Source: PRDV01 sp963710865
GTDB lineage: Bacteria; Babelota; Babeliae; Babelales; Babelaceae
Assembly (NCBI GenBank): GCA_963710865.1
Contig: CAVQBR010000002.1
Coordinates: 744,001-808,000 of the forward strand
Direction of reading: 5' to 3'
Length of the DNA: 64,000 nt
A model generated the notes under the pieces. That model saw only the letters and a program-made list of their open reading frames with translations, ran no database searches and was not told the origin of the DNA. Both the position numbers and the translations under genes were made by a program. Below, in pieces: positions 1 to 10,357 of this stretch; the first letter of the stretch is position 1; each line of letters opens with the position of its first letter.

Positions 1-2
1 CG

Positions 3-110
3 TTGTTGAGTCATCCAGATGTCGATAAGGAAAGACGCTGCAATGGTCAGACACCAAAGGACATTGCTCTTGCCAATAATTATAATGAAATTGCCGCGCT
101 ATTTAATTAA
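3..110 (+). CDS. C-terminal end of an ankyrin-repeat protein (cut by window edge)
   Basis: An open frame of 35 codons and a stop enters from the left edge. It contains a typical last ankyrin repeat (GQTPKDIALANNYNEIAALFN). The motif TPxDIAxxxxxxEIxxLL is the usual C-terminal cap of ANK arrays. The start and most of the protein lie outside the window, so export and N-terminal domains cannot be judged. Confidence 0.75.
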   Translation: MLSHPDVDKERRCNGQTPKDIALANNYNEIAALFN

Positions 111-134
111 GGTTTGATACAAATTATTTTCAGA

Positions 135-174
135 CACATTTGAATCAGAACATAAGCATTCTGATTCAAATGTG
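135..174. terminator. Perfect 16-bp inverted repeat after the ANK gene
   Basis: The arms CACATTTGAATCAGAA (135-150) and TTCTGATTCAAATGTG (159-174) are exact complements around an 8-nt loop. The hairpin starts 24 bp after the stop codon at 110. No T-run follows, so it is not a textbook intrinsic terminator. It could act as an mRNA 3' stabiliser, a Rho-linked terminator or an operator. Confidence 0.4.
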
Positions 175-264
175 GACGCGAAGATTTCGAAATTAGAAGA
201 GCACGAATTGATTTTATCTAAGATGAAAGCTAGGTCTAATTAAAGTTAAAAGAGGGAGAGAAGT

Positions 265-429
265 ATGATAATAACAGTAAATCGAACATATGCTTCTTGG
301 CGACTGCACATCTGGGTAGCTGCTCTTTTTAGCGAACGTTTGTTACATTCCCATTTAATAAGTATCATGGATTCTTTCAAGAGGTTCATCCATAATTTGA
401 TCATTGGGTTGCGCGAGATATTGCTTTAG
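265..429 (+). CDS. Possible 54-codon ORF of unknown function in an otherwise empty spacer
   Basis: The spacer 111-603 holds the hairpin above and this short ORF. It starts with ATG after a purine-rich stretch (GAGGGAGAG, 5-6 nt upstream). The product (MIITVNRTYASWRLHIWVAA...) matches no family I know. A related start (MIIARNRTP, then stop) occurs at 45506 after a similar purine stretch, so both may be remnants of one decayed gene or repeat. I see nothing else in the spacer apart from a purine-rich run ahead of the ANK gene. Confidence 0.2.
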   Translation: MIITVNRTYASWRLHIWVAALFSERLLHSHLISIMDSFKRFIHNLIIGLREILL

Positions 430-603
430 CGAGCGTTGCCTGGGGTGTCAGGCGATGAAAAAGGAAAAAATTAGTAAGCTATCCCGAGTTGCTAAAGAGA
501 GTAGGAATAGCGATAGGGAAGGGTAAATAAGATGAAGAAAATTATTTTAAAAGTTTGTGAAGTGGTAGACGAATCAAAAGATTATAAAAAAGGAGCTCTT
601 ACT

Positions 604-3600
604 ATGTATAAACATATATGTGCAACTATACTAGTTGGACTATTCTGTACGGGTGTTGTTTTGGGTATTGAAAGTACGCAAACTGCAGGCTCTGATCTGG
701 AGGTCAGTTGCATGAGCTATAAAAACCTGCAGGGGCTGTTATTAGATGAAAAAACATATTTCAAATTTCTGCCTTCTTCTTTGAAGGTCCATATGAACCA
801 GTTAATGGAAGCGCGCAATCTTAACAATGCTATCTTAGCTTTAAACTGCAATGACGAGTTGCCTTCGAGAGAGAGTCTCACAAGTGGCATGCTTCTTTCC
901 ATCGCTGCAACAAATGGAAACGCAAATGCAGTTAGGTTAGTGTTGGCAGCTCATGATGATACAGAGGCGGTTACAGTGAAAGGAGAAGCCCCTTTGTTTT
1001 CTGCCGCATACAATGGACAAGAAGAAATTGTTAATCTCTTGTTAAGGGCTGGTGCAGATAAAAACAAAGTCACTCCGAGAGGTGAATCGCCGGTGAATGC
1101 TGCTGTGAAAAATGATAAAGCAGGTGCCTTGAAAAGATTGCTATCAGTGCGATCGGCTACAGAACTGCCAGATAAAGAAGGCCTAACTCCTTTAGTTAGA
1201 GCAGTGTGTGATAATAATGAACCTCTTATTGAAATGCTCTTAACTGCACAGGCTAACAAGGAAGCGCTGGTAGCTGGCACGGGTCAGACGCTTTTATCAT
1301 TTGCCGCTGAAAAGGGTTATGCTGGAGTAGTAAGATTATTACTCGTAGCTGGTGCTGATGTTGATAAATGTAATTCGGATAGATTGACACCACTGTACTT
1401 AGCTATGCTTAATAAGCACGCTGAAATTGTTGAATCATTACTGATAGCTTGTGCCGATCCTGAAAAACCCGACGAAAATGGTGAGACGTTATTACATAAG
1501 GCCTGTGCTCTTGGTCATTCTACGGTTGTTGAGGCATTATTGAAATTAGGTGTTGCTATTAACAGAGGTGATAACCGAGGAAGAAGACCTTTGCATCATG
1601 CTTCACTCAACCATCAAATAAGCATAGTCGAGATTTTGTTGAAGGCTGGTGCAGATTTGACGAGCACCGACGCAGACGGAGCTACCCCCCTCTGTTTAGC
1701 AGCAGAGAGTGGTCATATTGAGTTGATAAATGCACTGATGACTGCCGAAAAAAGGATGCTTAAAGGGAAGGGATCAGATTGGAGGATCCCGATGATCCGT
1801 TCAGCGGGAAAAGGCCATGCTGATGTAGTTAGATTGTTTCTTAGTGAGGGAGTCAATATAAATGGAGTAGATGAAGAAGGATTTACTGCGCTTAATAGAG
1901 CAGCTCAAAATGGTCACAGTGCGGTAATTGAGGAATTACTCAACGTGGGTGCTGAAATAAATCGAGCGAGCAATGATGGCAGAACACCTTTAGAGATAGC
2001 GGCGGAGAAAGGCTTTAGGCCTATAGTGGAGATTTTACTCAGAAAAAGTCCTGAATTAGAGAGTGCTTGGGTTGATGGAATCCGATACCTACGTGCAGCA
2101 GCAAGAAAAGGTTATGGAGACATTGTTAAATTGCTTTTGGAGGCGGGATTAAAAACTTCTCTGGCTCAAGAGGAAGGTTGGTTGCCTTTGCATGATGCGG
2201 CCCAGAATGGTCATGGTGACGTAGTTCGTGATTTGCTGGCTGCAGGTGCAAACGTGAATGCAGCTACTGCTAATGGATGGACTGCGCTGCATTGGGCTGC
2301 TTTCGGGGGATACTCTGGAGTAGTTGAGATATTAGTAGATGCGAGGGCTGAAGTAGATAAGGCTCAGATTGATGGTGTAACCGCACTCTGGATGGCGGCT
2401 GAAAAAGGATTTCATGAAGTAGTGACAATTTTGTTAGATAAGGGAGCTCTGGTAGACAAAGCCGACAAAGATAAAGTAACGCCGCTTTTCATTGCAGCCC
2501 AAAAGGGTCATGTTGCTGTAGTTAGATTACTCTTAGCGGCAAAAGCGCAGGTGAGCGCAGCGCAAAAAGATGGTAAAATGCCGTTACACGCGGCGGCGAG
2601 CGAGGGCCATTTTGCAGTTGTTCAGGCATTATTGAAAGCGGATGCGGTGGTAAATACCGATGGCAGTGAGAGCACTCCTCTGCATCAGGCAGCTACGAAT
2701 GGTCATAGCGATATTGTTAAGGCCTTGTTAGCTGCAGGTGCTCGAATATTTACGGAGCGTGAATATACTACAGCACTGTATGAAGCATCTGAAAAAGGCC
2801 ACCATGAAGTGGTGAGTATTTTGTTGGCCGCCATGTCCAGTTTGGATAAAACGTTTGGTGCGAAAATTGATAAAGATAAGCAGTCTTCTCTCTATGTAGC
2901 GTGTGCTATGGGTCATGCAAAAGTAGTACAGATGTTATTGGATGCAGGAACCAAGACAGATTTCTTTGTAGCTAGATGGTCGCCCTTATATATTGCATGT
3001 TCTAAAGGACATGGAGCAGTTGTAAAGCTGTTGCTTGACAAAAGAGCCAACGTAAATTTTGTCAGTAAAGATGGTAAATCTCCATTGTATGCTGCTGCGG
3101 CCAATGGGTATGGGGAAATAGTTCAGCTATTATTACGTACCTGGGGAAGAGCAGATGAGGTTTTTAGTGATGGTTGGACGCCATTACACGCTGCCGCACA
3201 AAAAGGTCATGTCGGGGCTGTTGAGGTACTTTTAGCTGCGGGAGCTCAAGTAAACAGAGCGCAAAAAGATGGCTGCACTGCCTTGCAACTCGCGATACAA
3301 GGAAGCCATTTAGAGGTAATTGAGCGCTTATTAGCTGCGGGAGCAGATTTAGACGTGATTGACGAAGCTAATAAGACAGCATTGGTTGCCGCCTATGAGG
3401 CGCGGGATTCCCAGAGAATTGTAGACATACTATTGGCAGCAAGAACCGGGTTTGATCTATCTCGTACCGAAGGAAGAAAACTGCTCTACCGAGCTGCAGA
3501 GCATGGTCATGTGCGGTCTGTTAAGCTGCTATTAGCTAAGGGAGGAAATCAATTGGCACAGTGTGAGGATGAAATAAATCCTCTGTGCGTTGCAGCCAAA

Positions 3601-4779
3601 AATGGTCATTTAGAGATAGTTCACGTGTTATTGAGCGCGGGAGCTCAAGTAAATGTGACCGACAAAGAGGGGTATACTGCTCTGTATTTAGCATGCAGAG
3701 GTGGACATGGTGATGTGGTAAAAGTACTCCTCTCTGCTGGTGCAATTAAAGATTGTATGCTAGATTGCATGTCGCTTGGATCAGGTCAAACATTTGACGA
3801 TGGAGCAAACCCATTGATTGCAGCGGTGAGTGGTGATCATCGTGAAGTTGTTGATTTGTTGCTGAGTGAAGGGGCGAGCGCAAATATAAGTACGCTGGAA
3901 GATCATTTGACACCGTTAATGGTGGCAGCAGATAAAGGTTTTTCTCAAATAGTGGGAACGCTCATTGGAGCTGGGGCTGAGCTTAATGTACTTAACGCTG
4001 ATAATTTTTCACCGTTATTCTTTGCATCTCGCAATGGTCATTCTGAAGTAGTAAGGCTTTTGTGGGAGGCCAAGGCTACGGTAAATATGCCAGTAGGATA
4101 TGAATCGATGCCGTTATTTGTCGCATCCCAAAATGGTCATTCTGGGGTAGTAGAACTGTTATTGGAAGCAGGCGCGGAAGTAAATAGACAAACGAGAGAT
4201 GGCTCAACAGCCTTATTCGCAGCATGCCAGAATGGTCACCTCCCGGTCGTCAGCCTTTTAGTGAGCGCGAAAGCTGACGTATTGATGGCGAGAAATGATG
4301 GACTTACACCATTATTTGTGGCATGTGAACATGGGCATCATGAAGTAGTTAAGGTATTGTTGGCTGCAGGGGTTGATGTAAACATGCTCATCAATGGAGA
4401 ATTTGCCCCGCTCTTTATTGCAGCAAAAAATGGCCATGCTGAGGTGGTGAGAGTTTTGCTGGAAAAAAATGCGAGCACGATTAGGCAAACAAAGCTTGGT
4501 TTTACCCCTTTATTTATTGCTTCAATGAAGGGGCATTCTGCGGTAGTTGAGCGTCTATTAGCAACTGGGAATGCCGAAGTGCAGGTTACTATTAGTGGGA
4601 ATGATGGCTGTAGACCATTGCATACAGCATGCATTCATGGTCATGAATCAATAGTGACGATGTTGTTGGAAGCTGGAGCAAGTTCGACCAGAAAATACAA
4701 GGGTAAGAGTCCGATTGATTTAGCTGCAGAGAATGGCCATACACAGGTGGTACAGATACTGAGAAATCGGCCTTCATGA
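604..4779 (+). CDS. Very large Sec-exported ankyrin-repeat protein (1391 aa)
   Basis: The frame is open from an ATG at 532, but I choose the ATG at 604. It follows AAAAAAGGAG with 8-nt spacing and begins a clear signal peptide (MYKHICATILVGLFCTGVVLG, cleaved near IES). After it comes a short module (LLLDEKTYFKFLPSSLKVHM) resembling an F-box (LPxxL) and shared with other ANK genes here. The rest is close to forty 33-residue ankyrin repeats (DGxTPLxxAAxxGHxxVVxxLLxAGA). ANK arrays bind proteins and no catalytic domain is visible. Export plus length suggests a surface or secreted factor acting on host proteins; this is inference. A decayed ANK copy follows downstream. Confidence 0.9.
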   Translation: MYKHICATILVGLFCTGVVLGIESTQTAGSDLEVSCMSYKNLQGLLLDEKTYFKFLPSSLKVHMNQLMEARNLNNAILALNCNDELPSRESLTSGMLLSIAATNGNANAVRLVLAAHDDTEAVTVKGEAPLFSAAYNGQEEIVNLLLRAGADKNKVTPRGESPVNAAVKNDKAGALKRLLSVRSATELPDKEGLTPLVRAVCDNNEPLIEMLLTAQANKEALVAGTGQTLLSFAAEKGYAGVVRLLLVAGADVDKCNSDRLTPLYLAMLNKHAEIVESLLIACADPEKPDENGETLLHKACALGHSTVVEALLKLGVAINRGDNRGRRPLHHASLNHQISIVEILLKAGADLTSTDADGATPLCLAAESGHIELINALMTAEKRMLKGKGSDWRIPMIRSAGKGHADVVRLFLSEGVNINGVDEEGFTALNRAAQNGHSAVIEELLNVGAEINRASNDGRTPLEIAAEKGFRPIVEILLRKSPELESAWVDGIRYLRAAARKGYGDIVKLLLEAGLKTSLAQEEGWLPLHDAAQNGHGDVVRDLLAAGANVNAATANGWTALHWAAFGGYSGVVEILVDARAEVDKAQIDGVTALWMAAEKGFHEVVTILLDKGALVDKADKDKVTPLFIAAQKGHVAVVRLLLAAKAQVSAAQKDGKMPLHAAASEGHFAVVQALLKADAVVNTDGSESTPLHQAATNGHSDIVKALLAAGARIFTEREYTTALYEASEKGHHEVVSILLAAMSSLDKTFGAKIDKDKQSSLYVACAMGHAKVVQMLLDAGTKTDFFVARWSPLYIACSKGHGAVVKLLLDKRANVNFVSKDGKSPLYAAAANGYGEIVQLLLRTWGRADEVFSDGWTPLHAAAQKGHVGAVEVLLAAGAQVNRAQKDGCTALQLAIQGSHLEVIERLLAAGADLDVIDEANKTALVAAYEARDSQRIVDILLAARTGFDLSRTEGRKLLYRAAEHGHVRSVKLLLAKGGNQLAQCEDEINPLCVAAKNGHLEIVHVLLSAGAQVNVTDKEGYTALYLACRGGHGDVVKVLLSAGAIKDCMLDCMSLGSGQTFDDGANPLIAAVSGDHREVVDLLLSEGASANISTLEDHLTPLMVAADKGFSQIVGTLIGAGAELNVLNADNFSPLFFASRNGHSEVVRLLWEAKATVNMPVGYESMPLFVASQNGHSGVVELLLEAGAEVNRQTRDGSTALFAACQNGHLPVVSLLVSAKADVLMARNDGLTPLFVACEHGHHEVVKVLLAAGVDVNMLINGEFAPLFIAAKNGHAEVVRVLLEKNASTIRQTKLGFTPLFIASMKGHSAVVERLLATGNAEVQVTISGNDGCRPLHTACIHGHESIVTMLLEAGASSTRKYKGKSPIDLAAENGHTQVVQILRNRPS

Positions 4780-4856
4780 ATTTAGTTTTGTAGTTTTAAG
4801 CAGGAGCTGTAGTGGCGTTTTAAATTAGCAGTGTCAGACAAAGTAATAGAATTTGA

Positions 4857-5362
4857 CTGCTGAACCGATTAATACGATTTGTGCTAACCGGCCTATTGTT
4901 TCTCAAGTTTGCTAATTGCTTCGAGAGTGAGGAAGTTCATCTGGTAACTCAGGGAACGCAAATATGTTCTTATTAGTTATTATAGAAAATGGACTAGTTG
5001 TTTGAAGGGAAGAACCATTTGCACGCAGATGTTTGTTTGGTTAGATATGGTTACTCTGCTATTAACAGAGTGCGTTAACAAAGAACAGCTAATGCTGAGA
5101 AAGATTTTGCGCAAGTAGCGGCAGATTTAATCCATCTGGAGATTTCAAAGGAGTGATAAGCTTGATCTTATTTGCTATGAAGGCTGATAAAGGAATGCTT
5201 CTTTGTATTGCTGCTTGGGTAGATCATTGTTCTCCAGTTGTGGTTATAGATGACGTAGATAGCCTCATCGTGCTTCTTCTAGGGGGGCAAGACGGAAACA
5301 TAAGTAGCTTGTTGAGGCAGTGCTCAGATGGTGATGGGCAGCGAAAGGGAAAAAACAGATGA
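4857..5362 (+). pseudogene. Decayed ankyrin gene remnant between two large ANK genes
   Basis: Frame 4857-4976 reads LNRLIRFVLTGLLFLKFANC and then FESEE, an ANK-type signal peptide without a usable ATG, and stops at 4974. Further on, 5153-5362 encodes DKGMLLCIAAWVDHC...VLLLGG, resembling the ANK start of its neighbours (SGMLLSIAATNGNANAV, ADMLLATASFLGMNEAV). The frame is broken and most repeats are lost. Its TGA (5360-5362) overlaps the ATG of the next gene in an ATGA arrangement, so the remnant may still be translated and couple to it. This accounts for the whole 4780-5358 spacer. Confidence 0.6.
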
Positions 5363-7638
5363 ATGGATCGCTAAAGATGTCAGTGATCATAGGATTGCTT
5401 TCTTTTCAGTCCGCCTATAGTATGATAAAAACAACAGCTGAAGCGGGTACTCGATTAGAGCCAGCGAAGGTCTTTGCGCATGCTCAATTAAAAGAGGTGC
5501 TCTTTGACGAGCACTCTCTTTATTTTAACAGATTGTCTCATGACCTGAGAGAGTTTGTCCATACCCTTGCGAAAAATCGTTACATCGATAAAGCTTTTGG
5601 TGATTTGGGTTGCCTGGAAAATGGCTTTTCAAAAGAGGCGGTGCACGCTGATATGCTTCTTGCTACAGCATCATTTTTGGGTATGAATGAAGCAGTGGAG
5701 CAATCGTTGTTGGCAGGCGCAACTCCAGATACGATTACCATTGCTGGGGAAACTTCTCTGCATCTAGCATCCCATCAGGGGCATGATGATGTCGTAGATA
5801 TTTTATTAAAAGCAGATGAAGAGAGAGATACGGTTAATGCTGAGGGCGAAACTGCCCTTTATTTAGCAGTAAAAATGGGTCATCCGGCTGTTGTAGCAAA
5901 ATTACTCAGGGCAAAAGCTGATAAGGAAATAGCGGATAATCATGATCTGACGCCTTTAGGTAGAGCGGTATTCGATGGTAATGAAGACCTGGTTGAGATG
6001 TTGTTGGCTGGGCGCGCAGATGCAAATGCGCGCTTGCCTGAGAATGGGCGATCGCTTTTGTCAGTTGCCATTGAAAGAGGGAATGTTCAAATAGTACAGT
6101 TATTATTGATTGCGGGTGCTGAGTTACAAAAACCAGATAGTACCGGCTTAACACCGTTACATCGAGCGATGTTGCTTAATCACAAGGAATTAATAGATTC
6201 ATTGTTGATTGCGGGTGCTGATAAGAACTATCGAGATGATAAAGGTGAAACCATATTGCATAAGGCGGCTGCCCTTGGTCAGATAAAAGTAGTTGAGTGG
6301 TTGCTGAGTTTAGGCGTTCATGTAGACAGCAAGGACAAAAATGGCCGGACTCCTTTATATGTGGCTGCTCAGAATGGGAATTTGGAGGTAGTAAAGAAGC
6401 TTCTAAATTCGAAAGCCAAGATAGCGCTCGTTGATAAATTTAGTGAGCGAACGCCCTTCCATGTAGCTGCTGCAAAGGGTCACATAGGAGTAGTTGCTGA
6501 GCTTCTGGCTGCGGGGGCTGAGGTAGATGCAGCTGATTACGATGGGGTTACGGCTTTGCAGTCTGCAGCAAATAATGGTCATTTAGTGATAGTCGAGAAG
6601 CTTTTGGCTTTAAAGGCTCAGGTAGATGCTGCTGATCGTAAAGGGTTTACCGCCTTCTATAAGGCAGCAGTAAATGGTCATGTAGGCGTGGCTAGGCTAC
6701 TTGCGGCTTCAGGGGCTCGCGTAGATTTGAACCGTAAAAACGGCTTGCCATTTTTGTATTTTGCAGCTTGCAGTGGTTATTCAGAGGCGGTTGAGGTGCT
6801 TCTGGTATTAGGGGCTCAGGTAGATTTGGCTTCTGACCATGGATTTAAAGCTTTATACATCGCAGTTGATAGAGGTTATTTAGCAGTTGCTCGGGTTCTC
6901 CTGATTGCAGGATCCAGAGGAGGATTAGCTGATACAAACGGATTTACTACCCTGTATTTAGCGTTCCACAATGGGAGGGATCTTGCCTTGTTCAAAGAAC
7001 TCCTTGCTCAAGGGACGTATGCTGATGTAAGTGATGATGATAGGTTTGTGGCACTGTCAATAGCAGCACGTAAAGGTCATTTAGAGGTCGCGAGGGCGCT
7101 GCTGGCTTCAGGGCTTCAGGTGAGTATGGCACGTAAAGATGGCTGGTCACCCCTCCGTCTGGCGGCTTCTGAGGGTCATTTAGAGATTGTTAGTGCACTC
7201 CTGATTTCAGGGCAGCAGGTTGATGGAGTAGATAAAGATGGCTGGACGGCCCTCCATGTAGCAGCTTATTTTGGTCACCTCAAGGTAGTTGAAGAACTTC
7301 TTGTTTGGGGAGCCCAAATAGATTTGCTTGCGCAAAACGCTGGTGCTGCTCTGTATTTAGCATCCCAATGTCATCAATTGCTGGTAGTTCAGAAACTTCT
7401 TGCTTCTGGTGCTCAGGTAGACTTGCCTGCTGCGAATGGTGCCACAGCTTTGCATATAGCAGCATATAAAGGCTATTTAATGGTGGTTGAGATGCTTCTT
7501 AATTCGAAGGCTTCGGTAGATTTGCCTGATAGAAATGGGTTAACGGCATTGTCTATAGCAAAAGCACGAGGTCATTTAGATGTTGTGAGAGCTTTACTAG
7601 CATTTTCAAAGAACGATATGCGCGATTCACTCCATTGA
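5359..7638 (+). CDS. Sec-exported ankyrin-repeat protein (759 aa)
   Basis: The signal peptide is MNGSLKMSVIIGLLSFQSAYS. A short module with LKEVLFDEHSLYFNRLSHDL matches the N-terminal F-box-like module of the gene at 604 (DEKTYFKFLPSSL). About twenty ankyrin repeats follow to the C-terminus, ending in the usual cap (TALSIAKARGHLDVVRALL). Codons 100-330 are especially close to the matching part of the upstream gene (both carry GETxLHKAxALG and GRRPLHHAS/GRTPLYVAA blocks), which points to duplication. The ATG overlaps the stop of the ORF remnant before it. Function is probably protein binding; the partner is unknown. Confidence 0.88.
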   Translation: MNGSLKMSVIIGLLSFQSAYSMIKTTAEAGTRLEPAKVFAHAQLKEVLFDEHSLYFNRLSHDLREFVHTLAKNRYIDKAFGDLGCLENGFSKEAVHADMLLATASFLGMNEAVEQSLLAGATPDTITIAGETSLHLASHQGHDDVVDILLKADEERDTVNAEGETALYLAVKMGHPAVVAKLLRAKADKEIADNHDLTPLGRAVFDGNEDLVEMLLAGRADANARLPENGRSLLSVAIERGNVQIVQLLLIAGAELQKPDSTGLTPLHRAMLLNHKELIDSLLIAGADKNYRDDKGETILHKAAALGQIKVVEWLLSLGVHVDSKDKNGRTPLYVAAQNGNLEVVKKLLNSKAKIALVDKFSERTPFHVAAAKGHIGVVAELLAAGAEVDAADYDGVTALQSAANNGHLVIVEKLLALKAQVDAADRKGFTAFYKAAVNGHVGVARLLAASGARVDLNRKNGLPFLYFAACSGYSEAVEVLLVLGAQVDLASDHGFKALYIAVDRGYLAVARVLLIAGSRGGLADTNGFTTLYLAFHNGRDLALFKELLAQGTYADVSDDDRFVALSIAARKGHLEVARALLASGLQVSMARKDGWSPLRLAASEGHLEIVSALLISGQQVDGVDKDGWTALHVAAYFGHLKVVEELLVWGAQIDLLAQNAGAALYLASQCHQLLVVQKLLASGAQVDLPAANGATALHIAAYKGYLMVVEMLLNSKASVDLPDRNGLTALSIAKARGHLDVVRALLAFSKNDMRDSLH

Positions 7639-7784
7639 GGGGATGGCCCGATTGGATTCGGCTGAGAAAAAAACTAGACTTATCCTTCATCATGAAAGAA
7701 CATCTAAAAATGTAAATTACATCTTAATTTTGTACTGGTTTGAAAATGGCTAGTATGCTGTGAGAGTCGAGACTTTTCACTTTC

Positions 7785-9074
7785 TTAACGCTCGTATGGA
7801 TAGCTAGCGGTATAGCGTTCTCTCAGGTGGGGAAACTCTTTAAAGAGAAGCTCATAGTCGATAGGTTGTGCTTCTTTGTCTTTCCCATCTGATTTGAATT
7901 CAGTATTGAAGAACCAGGAGAAGGTCGGACTGCGCTGAGCTTTTGCTCTTATGTCTCTCAGTTGCCAACAGGCTGTTGAACTCAAGGCTAGTTTTGCAAG
8001 TCTGTTTTTGATAACTTCGCTTGCTTGCGCTGTTGAGAGCGGCAATCCATAATCTTGGGGATTTGAGTCAGCTGCAATAAATCCTGCTAATGTACACACA
8101 CATTTCTCGCAGGTGCAACAGTTGACGTGCCCATTTTTTCTCTGGCAGATAACAAGAGAGGGCTTTTTAATAGTCTCTGTTTTACAGAGATCGATGAGAT
8201 ACCGTATTTTGTCAAAGCGTGTCATGTCGAACTGTTCATGGATGAGCCGTATGCCAGCAAATGAAAGAGCGCTATCTATTGCCGGATGAGATGCAGAAGG
8301 ATAACCAAAATCCCACGACTCTGAGGAGCCTATATAGAGGGTATCTATACCATGAGTTAACAGTATGGGCGCAATCATGCCTGCCCAGCCTATATCCTCA
8401 ATCGCATCCATACGCCAGGTATGTATCTCACGAGAGAGCTGTCTTAGTTTTTTAAAGTTGAGAAAATCGTAATAATTGCTTGAGAGAAAGCAGGTGGCAT
8501 GACCATACTCTTGAGCAAAGGACTTGATATGCTCAGTTGTTGTTTTCCAGAGGATATCATTATTAAGGGGTAGCCCTGCCTGTCCACGGGCTGTAATAAG
8601 GAGTTGTTGCTCGGTACGGTGTGCTAATGAGCAGACGGTTGAATCCAATCCTCCGCTAAAGAGTAGCGCCTTGAGGGGTGAATGCTTCTGAGGTGTATAG
8701 GTGGTGAGCTTTTTGGGGATAAGACGTCCGTTCCATGAAGTTTTTGGATAGAAGATCTGAAAGACTCGCTTAACTCTTTCAAGCGATTCATAGACCTCAT
8801 CATTCATCTCGTCAATATAATACTCTTTATTTGATGCCCAGACGGTTGTTACTACCTGCATGAGAAAGGGAAGGCTTACGATACTGTAATCAAAAGCGGT
8901 AAGGTCGACGCTTGGGTCATATTCTACAAAGAAATCATCGTGCAAATAAGCTGCTTTAAACTCTTTGTTAACGGTTACTTCAATTCTGTGTTTAGTAACA
9001 GAGATTTTCTCAATAAGGTTTTCCACGCAGAGGGAAACTGAACCTATACTTATGAGTAGAAGCAGCTTCTTCAT
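7785..9074 (-). CDS. Exported PP-loop ATPase-like protein, QueC-like, copy 3 of 3
   Basis: A start at 9095 is possible, but the ATG at 9074 overlaps the upstream stop by 4 bp (ATGA) and begins a signal peptide (MKKLLLLISIGSVSLC). The 429-residue protein has an N-terminal domain of about 130 residues, then a PP-loop (SGGLDST, residues 140-146) that binds ATP in QueC, asparagine synthetase and thiouridylases. A Cys cluster near residue 330 (VCQRKNGHVNCCTCEKC) resembles the zinc site of QueC-type enzymes. The N-terminal domain and export signal are not features of QueC, so a preQ0 role is doubtful. It is the last gene of the operon. The substrate is unknown. Confidence 0.8.
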   Translation of the reverse strand: MKKLLLLISIGSVSLCVENLIEKISVTKHRIEVTVNKEFKAAYLHDDFFVEYDPSVDLTAFDYSIVSLPFLMQVVTTVWASNKEYYIDEMNDEVYESLERVKRVFQIFYPKTSWNGRLIPKKLTTYTPQKHSPLKALLFSGGLDSTVCSLAHRTEQQLLITARGQAGLPLNNDILWKTTTEHIKSFAQEYGHATCFLSSNYYDFLNFKKLRQLSREIHTWRMDAIEDIGWAGMIAPILLTHGIDTLYIGSSESWDFGYPSASHPAIDSALSFAGIRLIHEQFDMTRFDKIRYLIDLCKTETIKKPSLVICQRKNGHVNCCTCEKCVCTLAGFIAADSNPQDYGLPLSTAQASEVIKNRLAKLALSSTACWQLRDIRAKAQRSPTFSWFFNTEFKSDGKDKEAQPIDYELLFKEFPHLRERYTASYPYER

Positions 9075-10357
9075 GATAGCCCTATCGATGGACATAGTGA
9101 TTTTAGTTTATCCCAGTCAAATGTTGATTGGTGGATGATATCGAACGGCTTCTTTTTAGAAAGATCTATCTCCAAAATCTTTTCGATTTCTCCTATATCT
9201 TCTCCCCTTTTGATCCGCTCATGAAGGAGTTCTTGGGCTTCAGTAAAGAGTTCTATAGTGTAATAATTGAGCTTTTGCGGTTTGAGCAAAGTGCATATTC
9301 TGTCTAGAGCCTGTTTGCAGCTGAGTCCATAAGGCTTTGGATCTATGCCTAAACAGAGAAAGCCTGCAATTGTTGAGAGGCACTTGCGGCAGTTACAACA
9401 GTTGCGATCCTGTTTCTTTTCAAGCGGACATACTTTTAAAAACGGAGGTTCGATTGATCGCTCGTGACATACCGTATCAATGAATGCTATCTTTTGAAGG
9501 CGAGTCTTATCAAACTGATCATGAATAACTTGGACTCCACAGAGCGCGAGATTATTATCTATGCAAGGATTAGCTGCAGAAGGGTAAGGATAAGCCCACG
9601 TATGAGATGACGCAATACGAAGTGTTTGATATCCCTTCGAAAGAAGAACAGGAAGTGTGAGGCCTGCCCAGCCAAGTCCCTCAACAGCACCAAGACGCCA
9701 TTTTTTTATTTCAGGAGTAAGGGTTGCAAGGTATTCCCATTTGAGGAATGAGGAGTAATTTGATTTGATAAAACTTGTTTCATTGCCCCATTCGTGAGCA
9801 AAGGCTTCTATCTTGCTGCGGCGAGCTTGCCAGAGTCCTCGTTCTGCCAGTGGTATATCCCAGTGGCCCCAAGCGGTAATAAGGAGTTGCTTTTTATTAA
9901 GATGGGCAAATGCTGTTGAAGTTGAATCGAGGCCGCCGCTGTACAGGAGAGCGGTATGGTCACTCCCATGAAAGGTATACGTATGCTGTTTGAGAGTCCG
10001 TGGTATAAGCTGACCATCCCAGAGAGTATTGGGATAGAGGCATTTAAAGACCTCTTTTACTCGAGCAAGCGAATCAAAGAGCTCAGTATCCATCTCCTCT
10101 ATGTAATAGGTTTTACCCGATATCCAGACGAGTGAAATGAGATTCATAATGCACGGCAGTGATAGAACTGAATAGTCAAACTGTTCGAGATTAATATCTG
10201 AGTCATAGTCAGCAAAGAAGTCTCCATTGAGATACTTCTTCTTAAACTCTTCATTGATCGTTATGCGCAGACTATTCTTTTGCGCAGTAACTGATGTTAA
10301 TAGATCTACTTTCGCATATGCTAGCTGGGTAAGAGCGAGTGCCACTAAGAGGTACAT
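9071..10357 (-). CDS. Exported PP-loop ATPase-like protein, QueC-like, copy 2 of 3
   Basis: It begins with the signal peptide MYLLVALALTQLAYA. It shares the N-terminal domain (FFADYDSDINLEQFDYSVLSLP) and PP-loop (SGGLDST, residues 140-146) of its neighbours, and the GWAGLTLPVLL block. The Cys motif is KVCPLEKKQDRNCCNCRKC. It overlaps the preceding gene by 13 bp and the next by 4 bp, so the three are translationally coupled. The sequences are clearly paralogous but well diverged, which suggests three kept functions rather than a fresh duplication. ATP use is expected from the PP-loop; how ATP would be reached after export is unclear. Confidence 0.8.
   Translation of the reverse strand: MYLLVALALTQLAYAKVDLLTSVTAQKNSLRITINEEFKKKYLNGDFFADYDSDINLEQFDYSVLSLPCIMNLISLVWISGKTYYIEEMDTELFDSLARVKEVFKCLYPNTLWDGQLIPRTLKQHTYTFHGSDHTALLYSGGLDSTSTAFAHLNKKQLLITAWGHWDIPLAERGLWQARRSKIEAFAHEWGNETSFIKSNYSSFLKWEYLATLTPEIKKWRLGAVEGLGWAGLTLPVLLSKGYQTLRIASSHTWAYPYPSAANPCIDNNLALCGVQVIHDQFDKTRLQKIAFIDTVCHERSIEPPFLKVCPLEKKQDRNCCNCRKCLSTIAGFLCLGIDPKPYGLSCKQALDRICTLLKPQKLNYYTIELFTEAQELLHERIKRGEDIGEIEKILEIDLSKKKPFDIIHQSTFDWDKLKSLCPSIGLS

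Noticed and set aside
532..603. Upstream start of the first large ANK gene
   Set aside because: The 24 extra codons precede a clean signal peptide and a better SD lies before the ATG at 604.
951..1280. Long antisense ORFs across ANK genes
   Set aside because: Open complementary frames are a by-product of repeat codon composition in ANK arrays; none has an SD or protein-like content.
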